Positions 8,048 through 15,666 are shown, counted from the stretch's first letter. The stretch: DNA of 26,482 nucleotides from Eubacteriales bacterium (GCA_028711205.1 JAQTSP010000004.1:1-26482), one strand, 5' to 3'. A program made the numbers and translations. The notes: a model not told the origin generated them from the letters alone.

Positions 8048-8350
8048 CTACCTGAACACTTTCCCGAAAACGCCGCGCTTACTGCGCTCTTCCTCATGAT
8101 CGGCGTAATCCACGCTTTGAATACTGCCCCCGACCACCAGCTGGCCCTCGTCAAGGTTGAGTTTGTTGATATGCAGCTCTTCGCCCGTGATGGTGATGAA
8201 TCCGCGATTGGTCAGCAGTATGACTTCGTTCTCGTTAAAGCTGTCCACGTCTTCAACACCCGTAATGATGATCTTTTCCCTCGAGTCGATGACGACCTTG
8301 TGCGGCGCTTTGTTGACAGCCGGTATCTCTTTTTGCTCGTCGTTATACAT
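8048..8350 (-). CDS. yabP: Sporulation protein YabP
   Basis: A 100-residue, beta-rich soluble protein of the YabP/YqfC family. Family-like segments are the REKIIITGVEDVDSFNE stretch near residues 24-41, a following VILLTNRGFITITGEELHI strand pair, and LDEGQLVVGGSI near residue 70. In Bacillus it is made in the mother cell under sigma-E and is linked to cortex and coat formation. AGGAG precedes the ATG at 8350. It heads the yabP-yabQ-divIC unit. I looked for a sigma-E-like promoter in the 82 bp upstream and found no match good enough to call. Confidence 0.93.
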   Translation of the reverse strand: MYNDEQKEIPAVNKAPHKVVIDSREKIIITGVEDVDSFNENEVILLTNRGFITITGEELHINKLNLDEGQLVVGGSIQSVDYADHEEERSKRGVFGKVFR

Positions 8351-8432
8351 AACTTAACTCCTATATCCCTTGTTTGTGCACGATAATATATATGCCCGGA
8401 AGAAGTTATGTATACATGTATTAAAAGGTGTT

Positions 8433-9251
8433 TTATTTTAACATGGCCGGTTTAAAACGCTTGTCATGCAATATATACGGCTTGCCTTTTTTCTCGACAT
8501 TGCGCGGCCTGCCTTTGTATGTGATGGCGTATTCAGGGCAAAACGCATAGCACCTCATGCACAGCGCGCACTGCCCCGCAAACTCAGGGTACTCATTCAT
8601 TTTGATGTTGGCGGACGGGCAGAGCTTTTCGCACAGCCCGCAGCGCGTGCACAGCGACTTGTCCACGCCCACAAGGTTCCGGAACCGTTTGAAAAAAAGC
8701 CTGTACGGTACGCGCTGCAATATGCCGAGCAGCCCCGAATGCTTACCCTGTATCCTGACTTTGCCCATCAATAGCCCTTCGACATGCTTTTCGACGTGTT
8801 TGCCGCACTTTTCCATGATCTTTGCGATTTTTTCATCGCTTTTTGGCGGGCCAAGCAGACGCAGGACGCTGACATTGGACGGCATAATAAAATGCACCGC
8901 GCTGTCGATAATGAGCCCCTTATCTTCAAAGTTCTTATGATAAAGCCACGCGCCGTCACCCGAAAACATCATCTGCGTGCAGAACGTATGGATATGCTTG
9001 CCTTTATTGATCACCATAAGGCCGTCAATAAACTGCTTCATGGGCTCCGGCAGATCAGAGCCGTATACCGGCCACCCGAAAAAAACGAGATCAGCCGTCT
9101 TGATCCACCAGTTCGCCTTTTTCCGGTCAACGCTGTCAATTGATACGATGTCCGCGTTGATGTTTTTTGAGTCGAGCTGTTTTTTGATTTTGTCCGCGAC
9201 CCACCATGTGTTGCCTGTGCCGCTGAAATAGAAAATAACCGCTTTATACAC
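8433..9251 (-). CDS. EFR1-type flavodoxin-ferredoxin fusion protein
   Basis: A 272-residue electron-transfer protein. An N-terminal flavodoxin-like domain has the FMN phosphate loop FYFSGTGNTWW near residues 6-16 and VFFGWPVYGSDLP near residue 55. A C-terminal di-cluster ferredoxin has CTRCGLCEKLCP and CALCMRCYAFCP from about residue 195 to 240. This combination defines the EFR1 family, widespread in anaerobic Clostridia and of unknown specific role. The open frame runs back into prfB, but homology begins at YKAVIFYFSGTGN, so I take the GTG at 9251, two bases after the prfB stop and behind GGGG. The tight spacing implies co-transcription with secA and prfB. Confidence 0.88.
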   Translation of the reverse strand: MYKAVIFYFSGTGNTWWVADKIKKQLDSKNINADIVSIDSVDRKKANWWIKTADLVFFGWPVYGSDLPEPMKQFIDGLMVINKGKHIHTFCTQMMFSGDGAWLYHKNFEDKGLIIDSAVHFIMPSNVSVLRLLGPPKSDEKIAKIMEKCGKHVEKHVEGLLMGKVRIQGKHSGLLGILQRVPYRLFFKRFRNLVGVDKSLCTRCGLCEKLCPSANIKMNEYPEFAGQCALCMRCYAFCPEYAITYKGRPRNVEKKGKPYILHDKRFKPAMLK

Positions 9252-9253
9252 AA

Positions 9254-10354
9254 CTATAACCCCGTCAAATATGCGTTGATAAACGCGTCGATCTCTCCGT
9301 CCATGACCGCCGCGATATTGCCCGTTTCCTCGCCTGTGCGGTGGTCTTTGACCAAAGAATACGGATGAAATACATACGAGCGTATCTGGCTTCCCCACTC
9401 GATCTTTTTCATCTCGCCTTTGATTTCCTGCATTTCCTGCACACGCTCGCTTTCGCGCTTTTCGATCAGCTTTGCTTTGAGCATGCGCATCGCCGTTTCT
9501 TTGTTCTGCATCTGAGAGCGTTCGTTCTGGCACTGCACCACGATGCCCGTCGCAAGGTGCGTGATGCGTATCGCGGAATCCGTCTTGTTGACGTGCTGGC
9601 CGCCCGCGCCGGAAGAACGGTATGTATCGACCCTGATCTCGTCGGGCAGCACCTCAATATCCGCATCGTCGTCCTCGAGGTCCGGCATCACGTCGAGCGA
9701 CGCAAATGACGTATGCCGCCGGTTGGATGAGTCAAAGGGCGATATGCGCACAAGGCGGTGCACGCCCTTCTCGGCCTTCAGATAGCCGTAGGCGTTCAAC
9801 CCCATCACCTCGAACGTGACGCTCTTGATACCCGCCTCGTCTCCGTCGAGATAGTCGAGCACCCTGACGGTATATCTCTTGCGCTCGCACCATCGCGTAT
9901 ACATGCGGTAGAGCATCTCGACCCAGTCCTGCGCTTCTGTGCCGCCGGCGCCCGCGTGCAGCGAGAGTATCGCGCCGTTCGCGTCATATTCGCCGCGCAG
10001 CAGCGCCTTCAGGCGAAGCTCGGACGTGTCTTTTTTGAGCGCCATAAGTTCTTTTTCAAGTTCCGACGCCATGTCGTCGTCATGCGCTTCGGCAATGAGT
10101 TCAAGCATCACCGATGCGTCCTCCAGCCTTTTTTTAAGTTTGCCGAATTGCTCAAGTTTGTCTTCGATGGGCTTGATCCGCTTGTTCACCCTGCCCGCTT
10201 CTTCAATATCATCCCAGAACCCCGGCTCCTCCATCTCTTTTCTGAGCACATCGAGCTCCTGTTTGAGCTGGTCTATGCCCAGCGCCGTTTCCGCTTCTTT
10301 CGCAAACATTTTAATTTCTGCCAGCTTTTGTTTTGCATCGTCGATCTGTAGCAC
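9254..10354 (-). CDS. prfB: Peptide chain release factor 2 (no programmed frameshift)
   Basis: A 366-residue class I release factor that recognises UAA and UGA stop codons and triggers peptide release on the ribosome. The SPF anticodon-like tripeptide is at 205-207 in RISPFDSS, which separates RF2 from RF1. The catalytic GGQ is at 251-253 in SSGAGGQHVNK. The GTG start at 10354 is chosen because GAGGAGAT precedes it and homology begins with LQIDDAKQKL; the frame continues 11 codons further up into secA. The reading frame is continuous: the in-frame UGA with +1 frameshift near codon 25 that many bacteria use for autoregulation is absent. It starts 11 bp after the secA stop, a conserved Firmicute arrangement. 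Confidence 0.96.
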   Translation of the reverse strand: MLQIDDAKQKLAEIKMFAKEAETALGIDQLKQELDVLRKEMEEPGFWDDIEEAGRVNKRIKPIEDKLEQFGKLKKRLEDASVMLELIAEAHDDDMASELEKELMALKKDTSELRLKALLRGEYDANGAILSLHAGAGGTEAQDWVEMLYRMYTRWCERKRYTVRVLDYLDGDEAGIKSVTFEVMGLNAYGYLKAEKGVHRLVRISPFDSSNRRHTSFASLDVMPDLEDDDADIEVLPDEIRVDTYRSSGAGGQHVNKTDSAIRITHLATGIVVQCQNERSQMQNKETAMRMLKAKLIEKRESERVQEMQEIKGEMKKIEWGSQIRSYVFHPYSLVKDHRTGEETGNIAAVMDGEIDAFINAYLTGL

Positions 10355-10365
10355 GTTTATCTCCT

Positions 10366-13032
10366 CTATTTGGCCATTCCGCAGCAATTTTTAAACTTTT
10401 TCCCGCTTCCGCACGGGCAGGGCGCGTTTCTGCCGACTTTATTGCCTTTTGCGTCCAGCACTTTTTTGACGATCGGCGCCGGCGCCTCTCTTCTGACCGG
10501 TTTGGTCGTCACCTTGACATGATACATCATCGTGACTGTATCCTGCTGTATCTCATGGATCATTTCCTCGAACATATCAAAGCCTTCACGTCTGTACTCA
10601 ACCACGGGATCTCTCTGCCCGTACGCCCGAAGACCGATGCCCTGCCTCAGCTGATCCATCGCGTCGATATGCGCCATCCATTTCTGGTCGACGGCCCGAA
10701 GCAGCAGTATGCGCTCGATCTCTCTCATGCTCTGGCCGGCCTGTTCGATCTCTTCTTCTTTAAGCTTATACAGCTTTTGCGCGGTCTGCCTGATGATCTC
10801 TTTGGCGGTCTCATGCGTCAGCGTCTCGATTTCATCCTTTTTAAAGAGCGCAAAGTCTTTGGGCAAAAACACCTTCGAGAAATATTCGGCCATTCCGGCG
10901 ATGTCCCATTCTTCCGGGAAAACGCCTTCGGGGCAATACACCGCAAAGATATCGTCGATCAGCGTTTGGAGCATGTCCATGATGTTGTCTTTAACATCCG
11001 CGCCTGTCAGCACCATCCGGCGCTGTGAATAGATGAGCTCTCTCTGTCTGTTCATCACGTCGTCGTACTGCAGAACGTGTTTTCTGATCTCATAGTTCCG
11101 AAACTCGATGCGTTTCTGCGCGCCTTCGATCTGTTTCGTCAGAAGGCCAAAAGCAAGCGGTATATCGTCTTCTTTGTTGACGGACTGAAGAAAGCCCTGT
11201 ATGCGCTCGCCGCCAAAACGGCGCATCAGATCGTCCTCCAGCGATATGAAGAAGACGGACGATCCCGGGTCTCCCTGCCGGCCGCTGCGGCCTCTGAGCT
11301 GGTTGTCGATACGTCTCGACTCATGGCGCTCGGTGCCCACGATATGCAACCCGCCAAGAGATACGACCTCGTTATGCTCCGGCTGCATAGACTTTTTATA
11401 GCTTTCCAAAAGTGCCGCATATCGTTTGCGCGCGTTCAGTATTTCCTCGTTATCCGTCGCCGCATGCCCCACCGCCTGTTCGATCATCTCGTCGGTAAAG
11501 CCTTCTCTCATCATATCGCCTCTTGCGGAAAAGTCCGGGTTGCCGCCAAGTATGATGTCCGTGCCTCTGCCCGCCATGTTGGTGGCGATCGTCACCGTAC
11601 CTTTTTTGCCGGCCTGCGCGACGATCAGCGCCTCTTTTTCGTGGTGCTTCGCGTTTAGGACGTTGTGTTTGATGCCCGTCCGTATCAAAAGCCCCGATAA
11701 GAGCTCTGACTTTTCGACCGATACGGTGCCGACAAGTATCGGCCTTCCCGTCGCGTGAACGCGACGGATCTCTTCCACCACCGCGCGGAACTTGCCGTGT
11801 TCCGTCGCGTATATGATGTCGTTATTGTCCTCCCTGATCATCGGACGGTTCGTGGGTACCTGTACGACATCAAGATTATAGATGCCGATAAACTCGTCTT
11901 CCTCGGTCTTCGCCGTTCCCGTCATACCGGCAAGCTTTGTATACATCCGAAAATAGTTCTGGAACGTGATCGTCGCCAGCGTTTTTGATTCCCTTGCGAC
12001 CTGGACACTTTCCTTCGCCTCGATGGCCTGGTGCAGCCCTTCGGAATAACGCCGCCCCATCATCATCCGGCCCGTAAACTCGTCCACGATGATGACCTGC
12101 CCGTCCTTGACGACGTAATCGATGTCCCGTTTCATGATATTGTTGGCTTTCAGCGCCTGGTTGATGTGATGGTTCAGCTCCGTGTGTTCGATATCGGCAA
12201 GGTTTTCGATGTTAAACGCTTTTTCCGATTTCGCGATGCCCTGCTCCGTGAGGTTGATCGCCTTGAGTTTTTCATCGATCGTAAAATCGTCTTCGAACTT
12301 CAGCGTTTTGACGAACCTGTCGACCGTTGTGTACATATCCGTGCTTTTATCACCCGCACCCGATATGATGAGCGGCGTCCTCGCCTCGTCGATCAGTATG
12401 CTGTCGACCTCGTCGACCACGGCATAATTGAGTTCTCTTTGCACCATACGCTCTTTGCGTATGGCCATGTTGTCACGGAGATAGTCAAAACCGAACTCGT
12501 TGTTGGTACCGTAAACGATGTCCGCCCCATAGCTCTCCCGCCTCTCGTCGGCCGGTATGTCGTGTATGATCAGCCCGACGGTATACCCGAGGAACGAATA
12601 GAGCTTGCCCATCCATTCCGAGTCTCTTTTAGCGAGGTAGTCGTTGACCGTGACGACGTGCACGCCTTTGCCCGAAAGCGCGTTGAGGCACACGGCCAGC
12701 GTCGCGGCAAGCGTTTTGCCTTCGCCCGTTTTCATCTCGGCGATGCGCCCCTGATGCAGCACAATGCCGCCGACGATCTGGACATAAAAATGGCGCATGC
12801 CGAGCACGCGTACCGATGCTTCCCTGACCTGCGCGAATACCTCCGGCAGCAGGTCGTCAAGGCTCTCTCCCTCTTCATGCCTTTTTTTATATTCCTCGGT
12901 CTTTGCCTTTAACGCGTTGTCATCAAGTGCTTTAAACTCCAGTTCAAGAGCTTCCACAGCATCTGCCATCTTTTTTAACTTTCTCAGCCTCGAATCGTTG
13001 CTTCCGCTCAAAACATTTCTAATCAGTCCCAT
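10366..13032 (-). CDS. secA: Preprotein translocase ATPase SecA
   Basis: An 888-residue motor that drives Sec-dependent export through SecYEG at the membrane. Visible motifs are Walker A MKTGEGKTL near residue 90, the DEVDSILIDEARTPL DEAD-type box near residue 210, NMAGRGTDIILGGNPDF in the second nucleotide-binding domain near residue 490, LRGRSGRQGDPG near residue 580, and the C-terminal zinc finger CPCGSGKKFKNCC. Length is within the normal range. The frame starts 11 codons earlier, but the ATG at 13032 follows AAGGGG and begins the conserved MGLIRNV N-terminus. A sigma-A-like promoter is visible upstream. It heads the secA-prfB-EFR1 unit. Confidence 0.98.
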   Translation of the reverse strand: MGLIRNVLSGSNDSRLRKLKKMADAVEALELEFKALDDNALKAKTEEYKKRHEEGESLDDLLPEVFAQVREASVRVLGMRHFYVQIVGGIVLHQGRIAEMKTGEGKTLAATLAVCLNALSGKGVHVVTVNDYLAKRDSEWMGKLYSFLGYTVGLIIHDIPADERRESYGADIVYGTNNEFGFDYLRDNMAIRKERMVQRELNYAVVDEVDSILIDEARTPLIISGAGDKSTDMYTTVDRFVKTLKFEDDFTIDEKLKAINLTEQGIAKSEKAFNIENLADIEHTELNHHINQALKANNIMKRDIDYVVKDGQVIIVDEFTGRMMMGRRYSEGLHQAIEAKESVQVARESKTLATITFQNYFRMYTKLAGMTGTAKTEEDEFIGIYNLDVVQVPTNRPMIREDNNDIIYATEHGKFRAVVEEIRRVHATGRPILVGTVSVEKSELLSGLLIRTGIKHNVLNAKHHEKEALIVAQAGKKGTVTIATNMAGRGTDIILGGNPDFSARGDMMREGFTDEMIEQAVGHAATDNEEILNARKRYAALLESYKKSMQPEHNEVVSLGGLHIVGTERHESRRIDNQLRGRSGRQGDPGSSVFFISLEDDLMRRFGGERIQGFLQSVNKEDDIPLAFGLLTKQIEGAQKRIEFRNYEIRKHVLQYDDVMNRQRELIYSQRRMVLTGADVKDNIMDMLQTLIDDIFAVYCPEGVFPEEWDIAGMAEYFSKVFLPKDFALFKKDEIETLTHETAKEIIRQTAQKLYKLKEEEIEQAGQSMREIERILLLRAVDQKWMAHIDAMDQLRQGIGLRAYGQRDPVVEYRREGFDMFEEMIHEIQQDTVTMMYHVKVTTKPVRREAPAPIVKKVLDAKGNKVGRNAPCPCGSGKKFKNCCGMAK

Positions 13033-13090
13033 AGTGTCCCCTTTATACGAATTGGTTGGCTCCAAATATTATCTTTACTCACACCCCTAC

Positions 13091-13119
13091 ATTCTACCAT
13101 CCGTCATGCCGATAAGCAA
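13091..13119 (-). promoter_or_regulatory. Probable sigma-A promoter of secA
   Basis: On the minus strand TTGCTT (13119-13114), 17 bp, then TGG-TAGAAT (-10 at 13096-13091) form a near-consensus promoter with an extended -10. The start point would be near 13084, giving a leader of about 50 bases before the secA ATG. Confidence 0.6.
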
Positions 13120-13141
13120 CTGTTTGGAAACGCTATTTATG

Positions 13142-13166
13142 AAAAGCACGGCATAAGCCGCCGTGC
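13142..13166 (-). terminator. Probable terminator of the XRE-hisD-like unit
   Basis: On the minus strand GCACGGC (13166-13160), a seven-base loop and GCCGTGC (13152-13146) are followed by four Ts. The hairpin lies downstream of the dehydrogenase and the small ORF, and just upstream of the secA promoter, as expected for the end of that transcript. The T tract is short, so termination may be partial. Confidence 0.65.
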
Positions 13167-13225
13167 CTTCCATTTGCGTTCAGCCATCATATGCGTAACC
13201 CGCTGCGCAATAAAAATGCCTCTTT

Positions 13226-13330
13226 TTAATTCGTATTATAATGGCCGTCCCAGTTTTCTTCCGCAACTTCCAGGCCGGTCACAGGGTGGTTGATCCCCCC
13301 AATTCTATGCCCAAATTCTTTTGTCCCCAT
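13226..13330 (-). CDS. Possible 34-residue small ORF after the HisD-like gene
   Basis: An ATG at 13330, three bases after the dehydrogenase stop, opens a 34-codon frame ending in TAA. The product begins MGTKEFGHRIGGINHP, and its second half, TGLEVAEENWDGHYNTN, is acidic. Codon use looks ordinary for this genome and the ORF ends before the terminator at 13142. The ribosome binding site is poor (AAAGT only), so translation would have to be coupled to the upstream gene. It could equally be a decayed C-terminal extension of that gene or chance. I do not recognise it. Confidence 0.35.
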   Translation of the reverse strand: MGTKEFGHRIGGINHPVTGLEVAEENWDGHYNTN

Positions 13331-13333
13331 ACT

Positions 13334-14608
13334 TTATGATTTTTTGCCGTACCTGTCCACGCGGACCTTCGCCGTAATGCCGTGTGCAAGCATTCTTTCC
13401 ACGTCGCACTGCCGCTGTGTCACTTTGCCAATCTGAACACTGGCTTCGGGTGTCATTCTTTGATAAGTCACCGTTTTTAAAAACTTGCCGACCCAAACGC
13501 CGCCCGTATACCTCGCGGCGCGGCTGGTGGGCAATATATGGTTTGTACCGATGCATTTATCGCCGTACGCCACGGTGGTTTCCTCTCCGATAAAAAGCGA
13601 ACCGTAATTCGTAAGCCGTTCAAAAAAGTAATCCTTGTCCATAACGTGCAGTTCAAGATGCTCGGGGGCATAATCGTCGGAAATGGTGATCGCTTCGTCT
13701 TTGTCTTCAGCAATGGTAATAATTCCGTTGTTTTTCCACGATATCCTGGCAACATTTTTTGTTGGAAGCGATTCCAGCTGATTTTCCACTTCATTAAGAC
13801 ACGCCGCCGCGAATCGTTCGCTTAAGCACACAAGCGCAATGCCGCTGTTGGGGTCATGCTCCGCCTGGCCTATAAGGTCGCAGGCCACAAGCGCAGGATC
13901 GGCCGACTCGTCCGCGATGACGAGTATCTCCGTAGGCCCTGCCAGCAAGTCGATACCGCACCTTCCGAACAGTTGCCGTTTTGCTTCAGCCACATATTTA
14001 TTCCCTGCGCCGCAAAGAATATCCACCGGCTCTACCACGCCCATGCCGAAAGCCATCATGGCAAACGCGGGTACGCCGCCCAGTATGAATATCCTGTCCG
14101 CACCCGCTTTATTCATCGCGTTGACGGTGGCAGGGTAATAGCCGATGCCTGCTACCGGCGGCGTAAAGGCGTATATGTTTTTCACGCCGGCCACCTTTGC
14201 CGGAATGATGCTCATCTGCGCAGATCCGAACATGGGATACCTTCCGCCCGGAATATAGCAGCCCACCGATTTAACCGGTATATGCCTGTGCCCCAAAATA
14301 ATCCCTTTTCCTGTTTCAATCTCCAGCGGCAGCAGCGTTTTAAACTGCGCTTCGGCAAATCTCCGTACATTCATCTGGCAGAATTCCGTATCTTCATTGA
14401 GCTGCATATCAACCGAACTTAAAACCTTTTCGATTTCCGCATTTGTCAGCTCAAAAGTTTCCGGTTCCCAGTTATCGAATTTCTTACTGTATTTTCTCAC
14501 CGCATCCAAACCGTTTTTTTCAAGGTCAAGCAGCATCCCGGAAACCACCTGCGCTGTTTCTGCGTCATTTTCAAACAGCCTGTGCCCGCCATTTTTATAA
14601 ATTCTCAT
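13334..14608 (-). CDS. Histidinol dehydrogenase-family NAD-dependent dehydrogenase (probably not in histidine synthesis)
   Basis: A 424-residue member of the HisD superfamily, which oxidises an alcohol to a carboxylate through two NAD-dependent steps. Residues matching the HisD zinc ligands (Q248, H251, D350, H409) and catalytic pair (E316-H317 in APEHLEL) are all present, at a near-constant offset from the Escherichia coli numbering. The region after NHILPT reads ARYTGGVWVGKFLKTVTYQ. That differs from the usual histidine enzyme and, from memory, resembles non-histidine paralogues such as sulfopropanediol dehydrogenases. No his gene is nearby; the partner is an XRE-cupin regulator 40 bp upstream. 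The ATG at 14608 is preferred because GGAGGG lies seven bases before it. Substrate unknown. Confidence 0.85.
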   Translation of the reverse strand: MRIYKNGGHRLFENDAETAQVVSGMLLDLEKNGLDAVRKYSKKFDNWEPETFELTNAEIEKVLSSVDMQLNEDTEFCQMNVRRFAEAQFKTLLPLEIETGKGIILGHRHIPVKSVGCYIPGGRYPMFGSAQMSIIPAKVAGVKNIYAFTPPVAGIGYYPATVNAMNKAGADRIFILGGVPAFAMMAFGMGVVEPVDILCGAGNKYVAEAKRQLFGRCGIDLLAGPTEILVIADESADPALVACDLIGQAEHDPNSGIALVCLSERFAAACLNEVENQLESLPTKNVARISWKNNGIITIAEDKDEAITISDDYAPEHLELHVMDKDYFFERLTNYGSLFIGEETTVAYGDKCIGTNHILPTSRAARYTGGVWVGKFLKTVTYQRMTPEASVQIGKVTQRQCDVERMLAHGITAKVRVDRYGKKS

Positions 14609-14648
14609 CGCTTTTCCCTCCAAATCATTTATACTTTGCTTTTTACAG

Positions 14649-15194
14649 CTAAAACCGTCTGTAATTAAAGTGTACCGCGATTAACAATGTCGACGTTTCC
14701 TGCCGGTTGACAAAATAGTGCGTGATACGCGCGTCCAGATAAAAGGCGTCGCCTCTTTCAAGCATATACGTCCTGCCTTCGTAATTCAGCTCGACGCTGC
14801 CTTGGGTTACGTATACAAACTCTTCGGAATCATGCGTCGTTTGCTGTGTTTCCCCCTTCTTTACCGTAAACAGGAACGGCAACATCTGCTTGTTCCGGTA
14901 AGAATTAACCAGCGGTATGAATGAATACACCGAGTCCGGGTCTTCCTCTTTGCCGGTATGTTTTACAATATCTATATTTTTTGAGTCCGCTGTTTCCGAT
15001 TTATTTTTAAACAGGTCAACCATGTCAAACTGCAGGGCTTCTGTTATCTTTTGTACTGTCGCGAAAGGCGGCGGTACATTTGAACGCTCTATTTTTGATA
15101 AATACCCCTTGGTAAAACCGGTAGCGCCCGCCAGCATTTCAAGCGTATAGCCTTTGGCCAGCCGCATTTCTTTCATTTTCTCATTAATGTTCAT
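14649..15194 (-). CDS. XRE-family transcriptional regulator with C-terminal cupin domain
   Basis: A 181-residue regulator. Residues 1-60 form a helix-turn-helix: MKEMRLAKGYTLEMLAGATG followed by FTKGYLSKIERS. Residues from about 105 to 178 form a small cupin barrel, with HDSEEFVYVTQGSVEL and the closing segment ERGDAFYLDARITHYFVN. Cupin XRE regulators usually sense a small molecule and control the adjacent catabolic genes. It precedes the HisD-like gene on the same strand and diverges from vorDBAC, so both are candidate targets. AGAGGGACATA precedes the ATG. An imperfect 21-bp palindrome upstream is a possible self-operator. Confidence 0.92.
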   Translation of the reverse strand: MNINEKMKEMRLAKGYTLEMLAGATGFTKGYLSKIERSNVPPPFATVQKITEALQFDMVDLFKNKSETADSKNIDIVKHTGKEEDPDSVYSFIPLVNSYRNKQMLPFLFTVKKGETQQTTHDSEEFVYVTQGSVELNYEGRTYMLERGDAFYLDARITHYFVNRQETSTLLIAVHFNYRRF

Positions 15195-15214
15195 TATGTC
15201 CCTCTTTGTTTCCT

Positions 15215-15235
15215 AATAGCATACATAATACTATT
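15215..15235. promoter_or_regulatory. Imperfect palindrome, candidate operator of the XRE-cupin regulator
   Basis: AATAG (15215-15219) and CTATT (15231-15235) are perfect arms around an AT-rich, partly symmetric centre, 20 bp upstream of the regulator start. On the minus strand TATAAT and TTGACA lie just above it but only 13 bp apart, so the exact promoter is unclear. Operator function is inferred from symmetry and position only. Confidence 0.35.
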
Positions 15236-15268
15236 ATACCCAAATATATTTTGTCAATTGTTTTCTAG

Positions 15269-15295
15269 TTGGATACTTTTTGGTTTACATATAAT
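15269..15295 (+). promoter_or_regulatory. Candidate upstream promoter for vorDBAC
   Basis: TTGGAT (15269-15274) and a perfect TATAAT (15290-15295) are separated by a short 15-bp spacer. Transcription from here would start near 15302 and include the 15307-15337 inverted repeat and the leader ORF at 15336. A second, closer candidate is given separately. Confidence 0.4.
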
Positions 15296-15306
15296 GCTTA
15301 ATTGTA

Positions 15307-15337
15307 ATTGTTCATTCAGAGAAGAGGTGTGAACAAT
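15307..15337 (+). repeat. Perfect 8-bp inverted repeat around a Shine-Dalgarno-like sequence
   Basis: ATTGTTCA (15307-15314) and TGAACAAT (15330-15337) are exact reverse complements separated by 15 bases containing AGAGGTG. It could be a regulator-binding site in DNA or a hairpin in RNA that presents the ribosome binding site of the leader ORF in its loop. It lies upstream of the TTGACT promoter candidate. Confidence 0.55.
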
Positions 15338-15434
15338 GTGCCTTTGTACGTTGACTTTACAATCATTTTTATGGTATCCTTTCATCAATCTACATTCTTT
15401 AACTTTGAAGGGGTATTTACTGTGGCAAATGTAA
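15336..15434 (+). CDS. Possible Leu-rich 32-residue leader ORF overlapping the vorD start
   Basis: An ATG at 15336, with AGAGGTG at suitable spacing, opens a 32-codon frame beginning MCLCTLTLQSF. Nine of its 32 residues are leucine. It ends with TAA at 15432-15434, inside the first codons of vorD, so translation of the two could be coupled. It is only transcribed if the upstream promoter (15269-15295) is used. A hydrophobic composition is also what AT-rich non-coding DNA tends to give, so this is tentative. Confidence 0.3.
   Translation: MCLCTLTLQSFLWYPFINLHSLTLKGYLLWQM
15351..15380 (+). promoter_or_regulatory. Candidate proximal promoter for vorDBAC
   Basis: TTGACT (15351-15356), an 18-bp spacer and TGG-TATCCT (-10 at 15375-15380) would start transcription near 15387, about 35 bases before the vorD GTG. 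The -10 is weak but carries a TGN extension. Confidence 0.4.
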
Positions 15435-15628
15435 CTATCGACAAAGATGCGTGCAAAGGCTGCGGCCTGTGCGTGACGGCATGCCCAAAAGGTATTGTGA
15501 GGCTTTCAGAAACCGAACTTAATAGCAAGGGCTATCATTATATTGAAATCACTGATATGGATGCTTGCGTCGGGTGTGCGGCCTGCGCAAAGATGTGCCC
15601 CGACTTTGTGTTTACGATAGAAAAATAA
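15422..15628 (+). CDS. vorD: 2-oxoacid:ferredoxin oxidoreductase, ferredoxin (delta) subunit
   Basis: A 68-residue di-cluster ferredoxin with two full CxxCxxCxxxC motifs: C11-C14-C17-C21 (CKGCGLCVTACP) and C49-C52-C55-C59 (CVGCAACAKMCP). It takes electrons from the catalytic subunits and passes them to a soluble ferredoxin. The frame is open for 38 codons upstream, but AAGGGG precedes the GTG at 15422, and homology begins with the VTIDKDACKGC segment. It is first in the order D-B-A-C usual for VOR and KOR complexes in Clostridia. Confidence 0.9.
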   Translation: MANVTIDKDACKGCGLCVTACPKGIVRLSETELNSKGYHYIEITDMDACVGCAACAKMCPDFVFTIEK

Positions 15629-15666
15629 CAGCTGTGATACAGCAAAAAACAAAAGGTGATATAAAA

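Noticed and set aside
8351..8432. Sigma-E or sigma-K promoter upstream of yabP
   Set aside because: Expected from biology, but no pair of -35 and -10 elements with correct spacing could be matched by eye.
9252..9533. N-terminal extension of the EFR1 protein into prfB
   Set aside because: The extension has no family similarity, overlaps prfB coding sequence, and a GTG at the start of homology is positioned correctly.
15308..15421. N-terminal extension of VorD
   Set aside because: The added residues are not ferredoxin-like, and AAGGGG supports the internal GTG.
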